NCBI RefSeq assembly: GCF_964252635.1
Contig: NZ_CAXUNP010000009.1
Location: forward strand, 42,370-106,369
Direction of reading: 5' to 3'
Source of the DNA: Jatrophihabitans sp964252635
GTDB taxonomy: Bacteria; Actinomycetota; Actinomycetes; Mycobacteriales; Jatrophihabitantaceae
Length of the DNA stretch: 64,000 bases
The notes beneath the pieces are model-generated. The model saw nothing but the letters and a program-made list of their open reading frames with translations. It had not been told where the DNA came from and did not search any database. A program made the position numbers and the translations under genes. Below are positions 17,686 to 26,785 of this stretch, one piece after another (position 1 is the first letter of the stretch; each line of letters starts with the position of its first letter).

Positions 17686-18903
17686 ATGCGCGAGGGGTCC
17701 CTGTCCGCCAATCTGAGCGGCACGACGTCGGCGGCCCGGCCGCAGTGGCGCGACCGCAAGCGCTACCTCTGGCTGCTCGGCACCGTCGTCCCGCTGTTCC
17801 TGTTCCTCGGCTGGGGGTTGGTGAATCTCACCGGGTCACCCGTGTTCTGGTGGATCGGGCCGATGATCATCTACGTGCTGATCCCCTCCCTGGACCTCGT
17901 CATCGGCGACGACGCGTCCAACGCCCCCGAGGAGGCCGTCGCCTGGCTCGACCAGGACCGCTACTACCGATGGGTCACCTACCTGTTCCTCCCGTGCCAG
18001 TTCGCCGCCTGGTTCACCGGCTTCTGGCTGATGACGCGGCACGGGGGGCTGGGCGTCGTCGACCGCATCGGCATCGCGGTGACCCTGGCCATGCTCAACG
18101 GCGTCGCGATCAACACCGCGCACGAGCTGGGGCACAAGAAGGAACACCTGGAGCGGTGGTTCGCGCGGATCGCGCTCGCCCCGTGCGGCTACGGCCACTT
18201 CTTCATCGAGCACAACCGCGGCCACCACGTGCGGGTCGCGACGCCGGTCGACCCCGCGTCCAGCCGGCTCGGTGAGTCGTTCTGGCGGTTCTGGCCGCGC
18301 ACCGTCGCCGGCAGCGTGCGCAACGGGTGGCACCTCGAGCGCACCCGGCTGCGTCGCCTCGAGAAGTCGGTCTGGTCGTTGCGCAACGACGTCCTCAGCG
18401 CCTGGGCGATGACCGTCGTGCTGTGGGCGGTCACCATCGCGCTGTTCGGCGTGGGCATCTGGCCCTACCTGCTGCTGCAGGCCTTCCTCGCGTTCAGCCT
18501 GCTCGAGGCCGTCAACTACCTCGAGCACTACGGCCTGCTCCGCGCGTCGTTGCCCAACGGCCGGTACGAGCGGGTGACCCCGCGGCACAGCTGGAACAAC
18601 AACCACCTGACCACGAACCTGTTCCTGTACCACCTGCAGCGGCACAGCGACCACCACGCGAACCCCACCCGCCGCTACCAGTCGCTGCGTCATTTCGAGG
18701 AGTCGCCGCAGCTGCCCGCCGGCTACGCCGCGATGATCCTGCTGGCCTACGTCCCGCCGTTGTGGCGTCGCGTCATGGACAAGCGGGTGCTCGCCCACTA
18801 CGGCGGTGACGTGACGCAGGCCAACATCGCACCGCACGCGCGCGAGCGGGTCCTGGCCCGCTACGGCGCGGGCACCTCGGCCACTGCGGCCGAGGCCGCC
18901 TGA
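17686..18903 (+). CDS. alkB: Alkane 1-monooxygenase
   Basis: Integral-membrane non-haem di-iron hydroxylase converting medium- or long-chain n-alkanes to 1-alkanols, fed with electrons by rubredoxin. 405 aa with about six TM helices and all expected histidine motifs: HELGHKKEH (146-154), EHNRGHH (175-181), NYLEHYGL and LQRHSDHHANP (HSDHH at 320-324). ATG 17686 has GAGGAGG a few bases upstream. First gene of alkB-rubA-tetR. The 260-bp gap to divergent pafA holds a SigA-like promoter at 17618-17646. Its insertion between pafA and the proteasome genes suggests local acquisition. Confidence 0.96.
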   Translation: MREGSLSANLSGTTSAARPQWRDRKRYLWLLGTVVPLFLFLGWGLVNLTGSPVFWWIGPMIIYVLIPSLDLVIGDDASNAPEEAVAWLDQDRYYRWVTYLFLPCQFAAWFTGFWLMTRHGGLGVVDRIGIAVTLAMLNGVAINTAHELGHKKEHLERWFARIALAPCGYGHFFIEHNRGHHVRVATPVDPASSRLGESFWRFWPRTVAGSVRNGWHLERTRLRRLEKSVWSLRNDVLSAWAMTVVLWAVTIALFGVGIWPYLLLQAFLAFSLLEAVNYLEHYGLLRASLPNGRYERVTPRHSWNNNHLTTNLFLYHLQRHSDHHANPTRRYQSLRHFEESPQLPAGYAAMILLAYVPPLWRRVMDKRVLAHYGGDVTQANIAPHARERVLARYGAGTSATAAEAA

Positions 18904-18939
18904 CCGGTTGTCACAGCGAGCGACTGTCACACTGGGTCC

Positions 18940-19128
18940 ATGGCCAGGTTCCGCTGCGAGGTGTGCGACTACACCTACGACGAGGCGGTCGGCGAGCCGC
19001 GTGAGGGCTTCCCGGCCGGCACGCCCTGGACCGACGTGCCCGACGACTGGACGTGCCCCGACTGCGGTGTGCGCGACAAGGTCGACTTCGTCGCCGTCGA
19101 CGGACCCGACGAACGCGCCGACGGGTGA
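18940..19128 (+). CDS. rubA: Rubredoxin, electron donor to AlkB
   Basis: 62 aa with two knuckles, CEVCDYTYDEAVGEP and CPDCGVRDKVDF, giving the four Cys ligands of one Fe. The spacing matches AlkG-type rubredoxins found with alkane hydroxylases. Starts 36 bp after alkB. It ends in a Glu/Asp-rich tail. No rubredoxin reductase gene is in the window. Confidence 0.95.
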   Translation: MARFRCEVCDYTYDEAVGEPREGFPAGTPWTDVPDDWTCPDCGVRDKVDFVAVDGPDERADG

Positions 19129-19757
19129 CCCCGGGTGCACCGGTGCCCGGGCGCGGGCCGGTGGCCGGCGAGCCCGTGCGCTACGCGACCGCCGCCCGCG
19201 GCCTGCTCCGCGACACGATCGTCGACTCGGTCGATGCGCTCGCGCGGTCCCGCGGCTGGGCGGCCACCACGATGTCGGACGTCGCCCGCACGGCCGGGGT
19301 GAGCCGGCAGACGCTGTACAACGAATTCGGGTCGCGCCACGCCCTCGTCGAGGCCTACGTCGCGCGCGAGATCGAGCGGCTGGTCGCGGCGGCGTCCGAG
19401 GCGGTGCGTCACCACGCCGACGACGCGAAGACCGCGCTGCGCGAGGCCTTCGCCCTGTTCCTGCGCCTCGCGTCCGACGAGCCGGTCGTGAAGATCATCG
19501 TTGCGGACACCTCGACCGAGGGCGAACTGCTACAACTGCTCACCGGGGTGGGCCAGGCGGTGGCCGGCGGCCGGATCGCGACGCTGATCCAGGAGGTGTG
19601 GCCGCAGGTCGGTCCGGCCGACGCGCAGGTGGTCGCCGAGACCCTGGTACGTCTGGCGATCAGCCACGCGCTGCTGCCCGTCGCGGACCCCGACGTCGTC
19701 GCCGGCGACGTCAGCCGGCTGCTGGCCCCGTTCGTCGACTCCGTCCTCGGCCCCTGA
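19125..19757 (+). CDS. TetR-family regulator of the alkane operon
   Basis: GTG 19125 overlaps the rubredoxin stop (GTGA), giving 210 aa. The N-terminal helix-turn-helix is clear (TTMSDVARTAGVSRQTLYNEFGSRHALVEAYV), followed by an all-helical ligand domain. Third-gene TetR regulators in alkB-rubredoxin operons (AlkX type) usually repress their own operon and are released by fatty acids; that role is inferred from position. It is convergent with the anti-sigma gene only 6 bp away. Confidence 0.9.
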   Translation: MTPGAPVPGRGPVAGEPVRYATAARGLLRDTIVDSVDALARSRGWAATTMSDVARTAGVSRQTLYNEFGSRHALVEAYVAREIERLVAAASEAVRHHADDAKTALREAFALFLRLASDEPVVKIIVADTSTEGELLQLLTGVGQAVAGGRIATLIQEVWPQVGPADAQVVAETLVRLAISHALLPVADPDVVAGDVSRLLAPFVDSVLGP

Positions 19758-19763
19758 ACCCGT

Positions 19764-20462
19764 TCAGAGGGTCAGCTGCAGGATCGCGGTCCCGTCGGGC
19801 AGGGTGATCTGCACCCTGGCGATGCGTTCACGGCGCACCGCGGTGCCGCCGGTGAAGTAGGTGGTCCCGTCGGGCACCAGCGACCACGTGCCGACGTCGT
19901 GGCTGCGGTGGTCACGGTCGATGACCCGCAGGCCGTAGTCGCCGCGCAGCGACGCGGCGTAGCGGGCGTAGGTGCACCGGACGTCGATCTCGGTGCCCCA
20001 GGGCTTGGCCACGAGGCGGGCGGTCGCGTGCACCGGGGTGGTGCGGACGGCGGCCAGCGCCTGCGGCGCGGGCCGCGACGGCGTGGACGACGGCCAGAGC
20101 ACGACGACCAGCGTGACCAGGCACGCGGCCGCGACGGCGGCGATGCCGGTGACCGCCCAGCGCCGCCGCCGACGCTCACGTCCGGCGCGGCGCAGCAGTC
20201 CGGGCAGCAGCGTGTCGGGAACGGGTCCGGCACGGTCCCGGTCGTCGGCACGCCGGTCATCGGCGGCTTCGTCGTGGCCCACCCCGGCCGTCACGCCTGC
20301 GGCCCTGGCCGCGGCGAGCACCCGGACGGTAGGTCGGAGCTCGTCCACGCGGGCGCGGCACGCGGCGCAGGTGCGAAGGTGCGCCTCGAACGCGGCGAGG
20401 TCGTCGGAGTCCAGCGCGCCGAGGACGTACGCGGCGTCGAGGTGGGAAAACGCGTCGCTCAT
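19764..20462 (-). CDS. Membrane anti-sigma factor with zinc-binding (ZAS) domain
   Basis: 232 aa: an N-terminal anti-sigma domain with the HxxxCxxC zinc signature (H28, C32, C35), a linker rich in Asp/Arg, one TM helix at about 102-123 (VTGIAAVAAACLVTLVVVLW) and an extracytoplasmic domain of about 105 residues. ATG 20462 overlaps the sigma-factor stop (ATGA). It should sequester the co-encoded sigma at the membrane, released by an oxidative or surface signal. Resembles RslA/RskA-type proteins. Confidence 0.9.
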   Translation of the reverse strand: MSDAFSHLDAAYVLGALDSDDLAAFEAHLRTCAACRARVDELRPTVRVLAAARAAGVTAGVGHDEAADDRRADDRDRAGPVPDTLLPGLLRRAGRERRRRRWAVTGIAAVAAACLVTLVVVLWPSSTPSRPAPQALAAVRTTPVHATARLVAKPWGTEIDVRCTYARYAASLRGDYGLRVIDRDHRSHDVGTWSLVPDGTTYFTGGTAVRRERIARVQITLPDGTAILQLTL

Positions 20463-21013
20463 GCCGTCACCCCCAGCTCGTCGAGGGCCAACCGCAGGGC
20501 ACGCAACGCGTAGTGGGTGCGCGACTTCACCGTGCCGGGCGGGATGCCGAGGGCCTGCGACGCCTCCTGCACCGACGACCCGCGGAAGTAGCACTCGTGC
20601 AGCACGGCCCGGTGTTCCAGGGACAGCGCCCCCATGGCCTGCACGACGAGCTGGTGGTCGACCGCGTGGTCGGTGGGGTCGGGCACGGGCTGCTCGGGCA
20701 CCTCGTCGGTGACGCGTTCGCGGCGGGAACGGGCGGTGCGCCAGTCGTCGATGACCAGCCGCTTGGCCACCGTGAACAACCAGCCGCGTGCCGAACCGTT
20801 GGCCTGGGCCAGGATGTGCGGGTTGCGCCAGGCCCGCAGCATCGTCTCCTGCACGACGTCCTGCGCCCGCGCGCGGTCGCCGTTGGTCAGCCCGACCGCG
20901 TACGCCCACAGCGCCGACCCGTGCTCGGTGTGCAGCTCGCGCAGCAGCTCGGCGTCGTCGGTGCGCACGGCTCCCTCGCGGTGTCTGTCGGCCAGGCGGT
21001 CGAGCGTCCTCAC
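20459..21013 (-). CDS. ECF RNA polymerase sigma factor (SigL/SigK-like)
   Basis: 184 aa from GTG 21013 (VRTLDRLADRHREG). Region 2 (LLRELHTEHGSALWAYAVGLTNGDRARAQDVVQETMLRAWR) and region 4 (LSLEHRAVLHECYFRGSSVQEASQALGIPPGTVKSRTHYALRAL) are clear, joined by a short linker. A TGAACC-N16-CGTAGT element ends 6 bp before the GTG, so the transcript would be leaderless and the gene probably autoregulated. Co-translated with its anti-sigma. The promoter resembles the one described for M. tuberculosis SigL, suggesting that subgroup. Confidence 0.92.
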   Translation of the reverse strand: MRTLDRLADRHREGAVRTDDAELLRELHTEHGSALWAYAVGLTNGDRARAQDVVQETMLRAWRNPHILAQANGSARGWLFTVAKRLVIDDWRTARSRRERVTDEVPEQPVPDPTDHAVDHQLVVQAMGALSLEHRAVLHECYFRGSSVQEASQALGIPPGTVKSRTHYALRALRLALDELGVTA

Positions 21014-21019
21014 AACCGG

Positions 21020-21047
21020 ACTACGGCGCACGGGCCGATCCGGTTCA
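21020..21047 (-). promoter_or_regulatory. ECF-type promoter of the sigma gene
   Basis: Read on the minus strand: TGAACC (21047-21042), 16 bp, CGTAGT (21025-21020), then 6 bp to the GTG of the sigma gene. The -35 is half of the inverted repeat GGTTCAAC/GTTGAACC (21042-21049 and 21059-21066), shared with the divergent promoter. Confidence 0.65.
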
Positions 21048-21060
21048 ACGGTGGTCCGGT

Positions 21061-21088
21061 TGAACCTAGTAGAACGCTCAACCGTGGA
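21061..21088 (+). promoter_or_regulatory. ECF-type promoter of the Rieske gene
   Basis: TGAACC (21061-21066), 16 bp, CGTGGA (21083-21088), then 7 bp to the ATG at 21096. Same architecture as the divergent sigma promoter. A start of transcription 6-8 bp after the -10 would fall on or next to the ATG, giving a leaderless mRNA. Confidence 0.65.
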
Positions 21089-21095
21089 GAACCAC

Positions 21096-21617
21096 ATGGA
21101 CATCACTTCAGCTGTGAGCAGGCGAGGAATCCTGGTGGCCGGGGCCGGTGTGGCCGGTGTCGCCGTCCTCGCGGCCTGCTCGGGGAACTCGTCGGGATCG
21201 AACGACACCGGTAGTGCGGACGGCAGCGGCACGGACGTGATCTCGCCGCCGGCCGGCGCACCGACACCGACCGCGGACACCTCGTCGGAGACGTCGTCGC
21301 AGGCGGGAAAGGGCCCGGCCGGGGACGCCCTGGTCTCGCTCGACGATCTCGGCGTCGGCACGTCGAGGGCCGTGAAGCTGGCCGACGGCAAGCCCGCCAT
21401 CGTCACCCGGACGGGAACGGCGACGGCGGTCTGCTTCAGCGCCATCTGCACCCATCAGGGCTGCACCGTGAAGCCGAAGGGCAAGGAGTTCGACTGCCCG
21501 TGTCACGGTTCCCGGTACGACGCGACAACGGGGAAGGTGCTGGGCGGTCCGGCGCCCTCGCCGCTGCCCAAGATCACGGTGACCGTCACGGACGGCAAGG
21601 TCAGCGAAGCCGGCTGA
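21096..21617 (+). CDS. Rieske [2Fe-2S] lipoprotein with Tat/lipobox signal
   Basis: 173 aa. The N-terminus has a twin-arginine motif (SRRGILV) and a lipobox (VLAAC, Cys near residue 28), so it should be exported folded by Tat and lipidated, then anchored by a Ser/Thr/Pro-rich linker. The C-terminal Rieske fold has both cluster loops intact: CTHQGC (118-123) and CPCHGS (134-139). Divergent from the ECF sigma gene and apparently driven by that sigma. Its redox partner is unknown; it may serve in oxidative stress or as a small electron carrier. Confidence 0.92.
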   Translation: MDITSAVSRRGILVAGAGVAGVAVLAACSGNSSGSNDTGSADGSGTDVISPPAGAPTPTADTSSETSSQAGKGPAGDALVSLDDLGVGTSRAVKLADGKPAIVTRTGTATAVCFSAICTHQGCTVKPKGKEFDCPCHGSRYDATTGKVLGGPAPSPLPKITVTVTDGKVSEAG

Positions 21618-21661
21618 ACCGGCGCGGGTCGGCCCGATAAATCGGGGCGGGTCGAGCGACC

Positions 21662-22429
21662 TCAGTCGGTCGTCTCGTCGTGCGGCGGGGTGTCGGCCGG
21701 TGCCGGGTCGGCCGTCGGTTCGTCGGCGGCCGGCCGGGGCAGCAGGTCGGTCAGCGCCAGCCCCACGATGCGCCGGAACTTGCGCTGGCCCCGGTTGCGG
21801 TCGAGCACCGCGACCTCGAGCTGGTTGGCGGGGATGGCGCGGTGCTCGCCGTCCGGGCCACCCACGGACCCGAGCGTCGTGACCGCCACCTGCAGCGCCT
21901 CGCGCAGCGGCTGCCCGGCCACGAAGTTGTTCTTGACCTCCGTGGTCAGCTGTTCAGCCTGCCCGCCCATGACCATGAACTGCGGCTCCTCGACGATGGT
22001 GCCGTCATAGGTGAGCCGATACAGCTGGTCGCCGTCGGCGGTGTCCGCCACCTCGGCGACGCAGAGCTCGACCTCGTAGGGCTTCTGCTGCTCGGTGAAG
22101 ATCGAACCCAGCGTCTGGGCGTACGCGTTGGCCAGCGCACGGGCCGTGACGTCACGGCGGTCGTAGCTGTAGCCCCGCAGGTCGGTGAGCCGGATGCCGG
22201 CCACCCGCAAGCTCTCGAACTCGTTGTAGCGACCGACCGCGGCGAAGCCGATGCGGTCGTAGATCTCGCTCACCTTGTGCAGCGCGTTGCTCGCGTTCTC
22301 GGTGACGAACAGGACGCCGTCGGCGTAGGTCGACACGACGACGCTGCGCCCGCGGGAGATGCCCTTGCGGGCGTACTCCGAGCGGTCGCGCATGATCTGC
22401 TCGGCCGAGGCGTAGAACGGCATCGACAT
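21662..22429 (-). CDS. prcA: Proteasome subunit alpha
   Basis: 255-aa outer-ring subunit of the 20S proteasome. It opens MSMPFYASAEQIMRDRSEYARKGI, the usual alpha N-terminal gate helix, and has GFAAVGRYNEFESLR and AQTLGSIFTEQQKPYEVEL. ATG 22429 is preferred (AAGGAG 5 nt upstream) over ATG 22423. The C-terminal 35 residues are Pro/Ala/Asp-rich. It follows prcB by 65 bp and converges on the Rieske gene. Confidence 0.96.
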   Translation of the reverse strand: MSMPFYASAEQIMRDRSEYARKGISRGRSVVVSTYADGVLFVTENASNALHKVSEIYDRIGFAAVGRYNEFESLRVAGIRLTDLRGYSYDRRDVTARALANAYAQTLGSIFTEQQKPYEVELCVAEVADTADGDQLYRLTYDGTIVEEPQFMVMGGQAEQLTTEVKNNFVAGQPLREALQVAVTTLGSVGGPDGEHRAIPANQLEVAVLDRNRGQRKFRRIVGLALTDLLPRPAADEPTADPAPADTPPHDETTD

Positions 22430-22494
22430 GGCTGCTCCTTCGGTCTCGGTCGCGCGTCGGCGCGGGTCGGGCTGGTTCGTTGGTGGCCGGCGGG

Positions 22495-23340
22495 TCAGGC
22501 GCCGGGGTGGGCCTCGCGGTCGACGAGCAGCTCGCGCACCACGTCGCCCAGGGCGTCGTCGTCGATGCGTTCGGTGCCCGACGCGGTGGCGGTCATGACG
22601 ACCGGGTAGATGCCGCGGGTGACGTCCGGGCCGCCGGTGGCCGAGTCGTCGTCGGCGGCGTCGTAGAGCGCTTCGACGGCGACCCGCACGACCTCGTCGC
22701 GGGTCAGGTCCGGGCGCCAGCGCTTCTTCAACGAGCCGCGGGCGAACAGCGAGCCGGAGCCCACGGAGTGGAAGTAGCGCTCGGTGGAGCACGAGCCGGT
22801 GATGTCGTAGCTGAAGATCTTGCCGGCCGACGCCGCGTCGGCGGCGGTGACGTCGAAGCCGGCGAACAGCGGCACCACCGACAGGCCCTGCATGGCCATG
22901 GCCAGGTTGCCGCGGATCATCGTCGCGAGCCGGTTCGCCTTGCCGTCGAGCGTGAGGTCGGTGCCCTCGATCTTCTCGTAGTGCTCCAGCTCGACCTGGT
23001 AGAGGCGGACCATCTCGAGGCCCAGGCCGGCCACGCCCGCGAAGGCGATCAGCGTGTGGTCGTCGGCCGGATAGACCTTCTCGATGTCACGCTGGGAGAT
23101 GAGGTTGCCCATGGTGGCGCGGCGGTCGCCGGCCATGACGACGCCGTCGGCGTACTGCGCGGCCACGATGGTGGTGGCGTGCGGCAGGGTGACGTTGGAC
23201 GGCGGGGCGGAGGGCAGCAGTTCGGGGGCCGCGCCGGCCAGGAAGTCGGTGAACGACGACGAGCCGGGCATGGTGGCGTAGCGCAAGATGCCGTGGGCAC
23301 CGGTCGGTCCGCTCGGTGACCCGGATCGGTCGATGCTCAA
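22495..23340 (-). CDS. prcB: Proteasome subunit beta (catalytic)
   Basis: 281 aa from a TTG at 23340, supported by GAGGAG 5 nt upstream. A propeptide of about 55 residues precedes the catalytic threonine in LPHA-TTIVAAQYADGVVMAGDRRAT (Thr56 becomes Thr1). The residue before Thr1 is Ala, whereas the well-known actinobacterial subunits have Gly there. Lys of MAGDRRATMGN and the beta core (ELEHYEKIEGT) are normal. Upstream of prcA. Confidence 0.95.
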   Translation of the reverse strand: MSIDRSGSPSGPTGAHGILRYATMPGSSSFTDFLAGAAPELLPSAPPSNVTLPHATTIVAAQYADGVVMAGDRRATMGNLISQRDIEKVYPADDHTLIAFAGVAGLGLEMVRLYQVELEHYEKIEGTDLTLDGKANRLATMIRGNLAMAMQGLSVVPLFAGFDVTAADAASAGKIFSYDITGSCSTERYFHSVGSGSLFARGSLKKRWRPDLTRDEVVRVAVEALYDAADDDSATGGPDVTRGIYPVVMTATASGTERIDDDALGDVVRELLVDREAHPGA

Positions 23341-23419
23341 CGTCGCTCCTCGCTGCGGCTTGCTGGGGTGTCTTCGACCCTACCCAGGCCGCGCGCGCAC
23401 GCGAGTCGGTGGGACCGGC

Positions 23420-24109
23420 TCAGGCGGGCGCCGGCTCGTCGGCCGGGCGCGCGCTCTCGAACTCGCCGAAGCTCAGGCTCATGCCGAACGGCGCGGTGTC
23501 GAGCACCGCCTGCGGGCCGCCGTCCAGGTACATCGCCGCGCGGAGCATGAGGTCGCGGCGGTCGCGGAACTGGCCCAGCGCGCCGTTGCAGTTGAAGCAG
23601 AGCAGGCCGCGGACGCGGTCGGTAGCGTGGTCGTGATCGACGTGCTGGGCCGGCGCCTCCCGACAGATGGCGCACAACCCACCCTGCTCGGCCAACATCC
23701 GGTCCGCATCCTCAGCAGTGATCCCGTACCGACGCCGTAGGTGATAGTTACGCGCCCCGCCGTGCTTTTCCTTGTCCCGCCGAGTGATCGTGTTGTGGCA
23801 CGGTTTGCAATACGTGCCAAGACCAGTTTTTGAACTTCGGTTCCGCGGAAATTCATGGACGGATTTGGTCTCGCGGCACTCCGGACACCACTTGTTACCC
23901 TCGGCCACATCGGCAGGCCCCTGGCCATTCCGGGTTCGTGGTGGGCCGAGGCGTGCGCGACGACTAGCCACATGACGAGCACGGGCGCAGGGTGCGCAGT
24001 AGAAGGCCAATCCGTCGCGGTTACGTCGATTCAACGTGAACGCTGACACCGGCAAATCCTGACGACAATCGGGACAAAACTTCGTCTCCCCAGGGTCGTT
24101 CAAGATCAA
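23420..24109 (-). CDS. Endonuclease VII-like HNH protein between pup and prcB
   Basis: 229 aa with three zinc-type cysteine clusters (FCPDC...YCAPC; WCPEC...YCKPC; CAIC...CFNCN) and a C-terminal Endo VII fold with VDHDHATDRVRGLLC. Endo VII homologues cut branched DNA in phage; chromosomal copies beside pup are seen in other actinomycetes and their role is not known. The start is uncertain: TTG 24109, 1 bp after the pup stop with an AAGGGGG stretch upstream, is preferred; in-frame starts inside pup exist up to 24184. The middle of the gene (about 23700-24060) is visibly less GC-rich than its neighbours, suggesting transfer. Confidence 0.8.
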   Translation of the reverse strand: MILNDPGETKFCPDCRQDLPVSAFTLNRRNRDGLAFYCAPCARARHVASRRARLGPPRTRNGQGPADVAEGNKWCPECRETKSVHEFPRNRSSKTGLGTYCKPCHNTITRRDKEKHGGARNYHLRRRYGITAEDADRMLAEQGGLCAICREAPAQHVDHDHATDRVRGLLCFNCNGALGQFRDRRDLMLRAAMYLDGGPQAVLDTAPFGMSLSFGEFESARPADEPAPA

Positions 24110-24110
24110 C

Positions 24111-24317
24111 TCATTGGCCCCCTTTCTGGACAAATGCCCTGACGAAGTCCTCTGCATTGACCTCGAGCACGTCGTCGATCTCATCGAGGATCGCGTCCAC
24201 GTCCTCGGTCAGTTTCTCGTGCCGCTCGCTGACGTCGGACGAGGTCTCGACGGTCTCCTCGACCTCGTCCTCGTGGGTGCGCTGGGGCCGGTTCTGGCCG
24301 CTGTCGTGGGTAGGCAC
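24111..24317 (-). CDS. pup: Prokaryotic ubiquitin-like protein Pup
   Basis: 68 aa ending DFVRAFVQKGGQ, the conserved Mpa-binding helix and GGQ tail. The terminal Gln means Dop must deamidate it before ligation by PafA. The N-terminus is disordered and acidic. GTG 24317 has a strong AGGAGG upstream. No dop gene lies next to it; VWA and MoxR genes occupy that position. Confidence 0.97.
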   Translation of the reverse strand: MPTHDSGQNRPQRTHEDEVEETVETSSDVSERHEKLTEDVDAILDEIDDVLEVNAEDFVRAFVQKGGQ

Positions 24318-24403
24318 GGCGGCCTCCTCTCCTCGGTTGGATCAACCCTAGCTCGGACGGGTGACAATTCCGCGTCGAAGCGACGACGGACGGCGACCGG
24401 CCG

Positions 24404-25834
24404 TCAACGCGGTCCGAGGTCCTTGACGAACTCCGTCAGCTGCGCCAGGTTGCGGCACTCGGTCATCGGCAGCACGGCGTCGAAGTCGCCGGCCCGCGAG
24501 TCACCGGTGTCCCACATCGCCCGGCGCTCCGGGTTGAGCCAGTACGCGTGCTTCGCGGTGGACGCGAGCCGGGTCAGCTCGTCCAGGCCCAGCGCCCCGT
24601 AATTCGAGCGGGCGTCGCCCAGCACCAGCAGCGACGACTTGGGCCCGACCGCGTCGGGGAAGCGCTGCGTGAACAGCTGGAAGGCCCGGCCGTAATCGGT
24701 GCGCCCGAGCAGCCAGGTGACGTCGGCCTCCCGGGTCAGCCGCGTCACCGCGTCCAGCACGTCGCCGCCCGGGGTGAAGAACCGGGTCAGCTCGTCGAGC
24801 TCGTCGACGAAGCCGAACGCCCGCACCCTGCTGAACTGCTCGCGCAGCGCGTAGACGAACAGCAGCGTGAACTGCGCGAACGCGGCCACCGACTCGCTGA
24901 GGTCGCAGATGACGACCAGGTCGGTCTTGTTCGGCCGTCGCGGCTTGTGGTGCGTCTCCATCGGTACACCGCCGAACGACAGCGAGCTCCGCACCGTCCG
25001 GCGGAAGTCGAGCTGGCCGCGACGCCCACGGTGCTGGTCCTGGGTCAGCCGGGCGGCCAACCGCCGAGCCAGCGGCTGGATCTCACGCCGCAGCGCCGCC
25101 AGGTCCTCGCGGTTGGCGTTCAGGAACGACACCCGCTCCAGGCTGGGGCGCACCGACGTCCGGGCGATCCGTTGCGGGTCCCCGTCCGCGTCCTCGGCCA
25201 GGCGTCGGCGCACGTCCGCCTCGACGCGCTGCTCGAAACGCCGGACCCGCCCGTCGATCATCGTGCGGGCGCGTCGTTCGGCGAGCCCGCCCCGGTCCCC
25301 CGGGCCGAGCACGGCGTCCAGGATGCGGGCCATGAGGGTCTGCGGCGAGACACGCTGCAGGGTGGTCAGCCGCGAGTACGTGGTCTCGCCGCGTCGACGG
25401 CCCGGCACCTGCCCGAACGTCGCGACGGCGTCACGGGCCAGCGCGTCCAGCCGGCCGTCGTCGCCGGACTCGAGGTAGTCGGCCAGGTCCTCCCGGAACC
25501 GGTCCCGCTCCGCGTCCTCGAGCGGCCCGCGCGCCGCCGCGTCCGGATCGCGCTCGGGCGCGCGGGTGTCGCTCGGCGGCGCCGCCGACGCGCCCGTGAC
25601 ACCCGGCCAGAACAGGTCGAACAGGGTGTCGAACGTCGGCCGTTGCAGTTGCCGCTTGACCAACGTGGCGGCCAGCGCCCCGCGCAGCTGCTCACGGTCG
25701 AGCAGGTCGATGCGTCCGATCGCCCGGACCGCGTCCAACCCCTCGGCCACCGACACGGTCAGGCCCGCGGTCCGCAGCGCGTCGACGAAGGCGACCTGCC
25801 GGTCGAGCAGCGTGCGCGGCACGTCCTCGGTCAC
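24404..25834 (-). CDS. VWA-domain protein, CoxE-like
   Basis: 476 aa. The C-terminal half is a CoxE-type von Willebrand factor A domain: VVICDLSESVAAFAQF (a DxS-x-S-like metal site) and LLVLGDARSNYGAL. The N-terminal half is helical with a long Arg/Glu-rich coiled region. Coupled with a MoxR-type AAA+ ATPase 6 bp upstream; such pairs act as chaperone/metal-insertase-like assemblies, but the client here is unknown. Confidence 0.88.
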   Translation of the reverse strand: MTEDVPRTLLDRQVAFVDALRTAGLTVSVAEGLDAVRAIGRIDLLDREQLRGALAATLVKRQLQRPTFDTLFDLFWPGVTGASAAPPSDTRAPERDPDAAARGPLEDAERDRFREDLADYLESGDDGRLDALARDAVATFGQVPGRRRGETTYSRLTTLQRVSPQTLMARILDAVLGPGDRGGLAERRARTMIDGRVRRFEQRVEADVRRRLAEDADGDPQRIARTSVRPSLERVSFLNANREDLAALRREIQPLARRLAARLTQDQHRGRRGQLDFRRTVRSSLSFGGVPMETHHKPRRPNKTDLVVICDLSESVAAFAQFTLLFVYALREQFSRVRAFGFVDELDELTRFFTPGGDVLDAVTRLTREADVTWLLGRTDYGRAFQLFTQRFPDAVGPKSSLLVLGDARSNYGALGLDELTRLASTAKHAYWLNPERRAMWDTGDSRAGDFDAVLPMTECRNLAQLTEFVKDLGPR

Positions 25835-25840
25835 GACGGC

Positions 25841-26743
<903 letters not shown>

Positions 26744-26785
26744 GCCCATCCTCCCCCGCGCCCACCCCGTCCGTACGGTGAGGGC

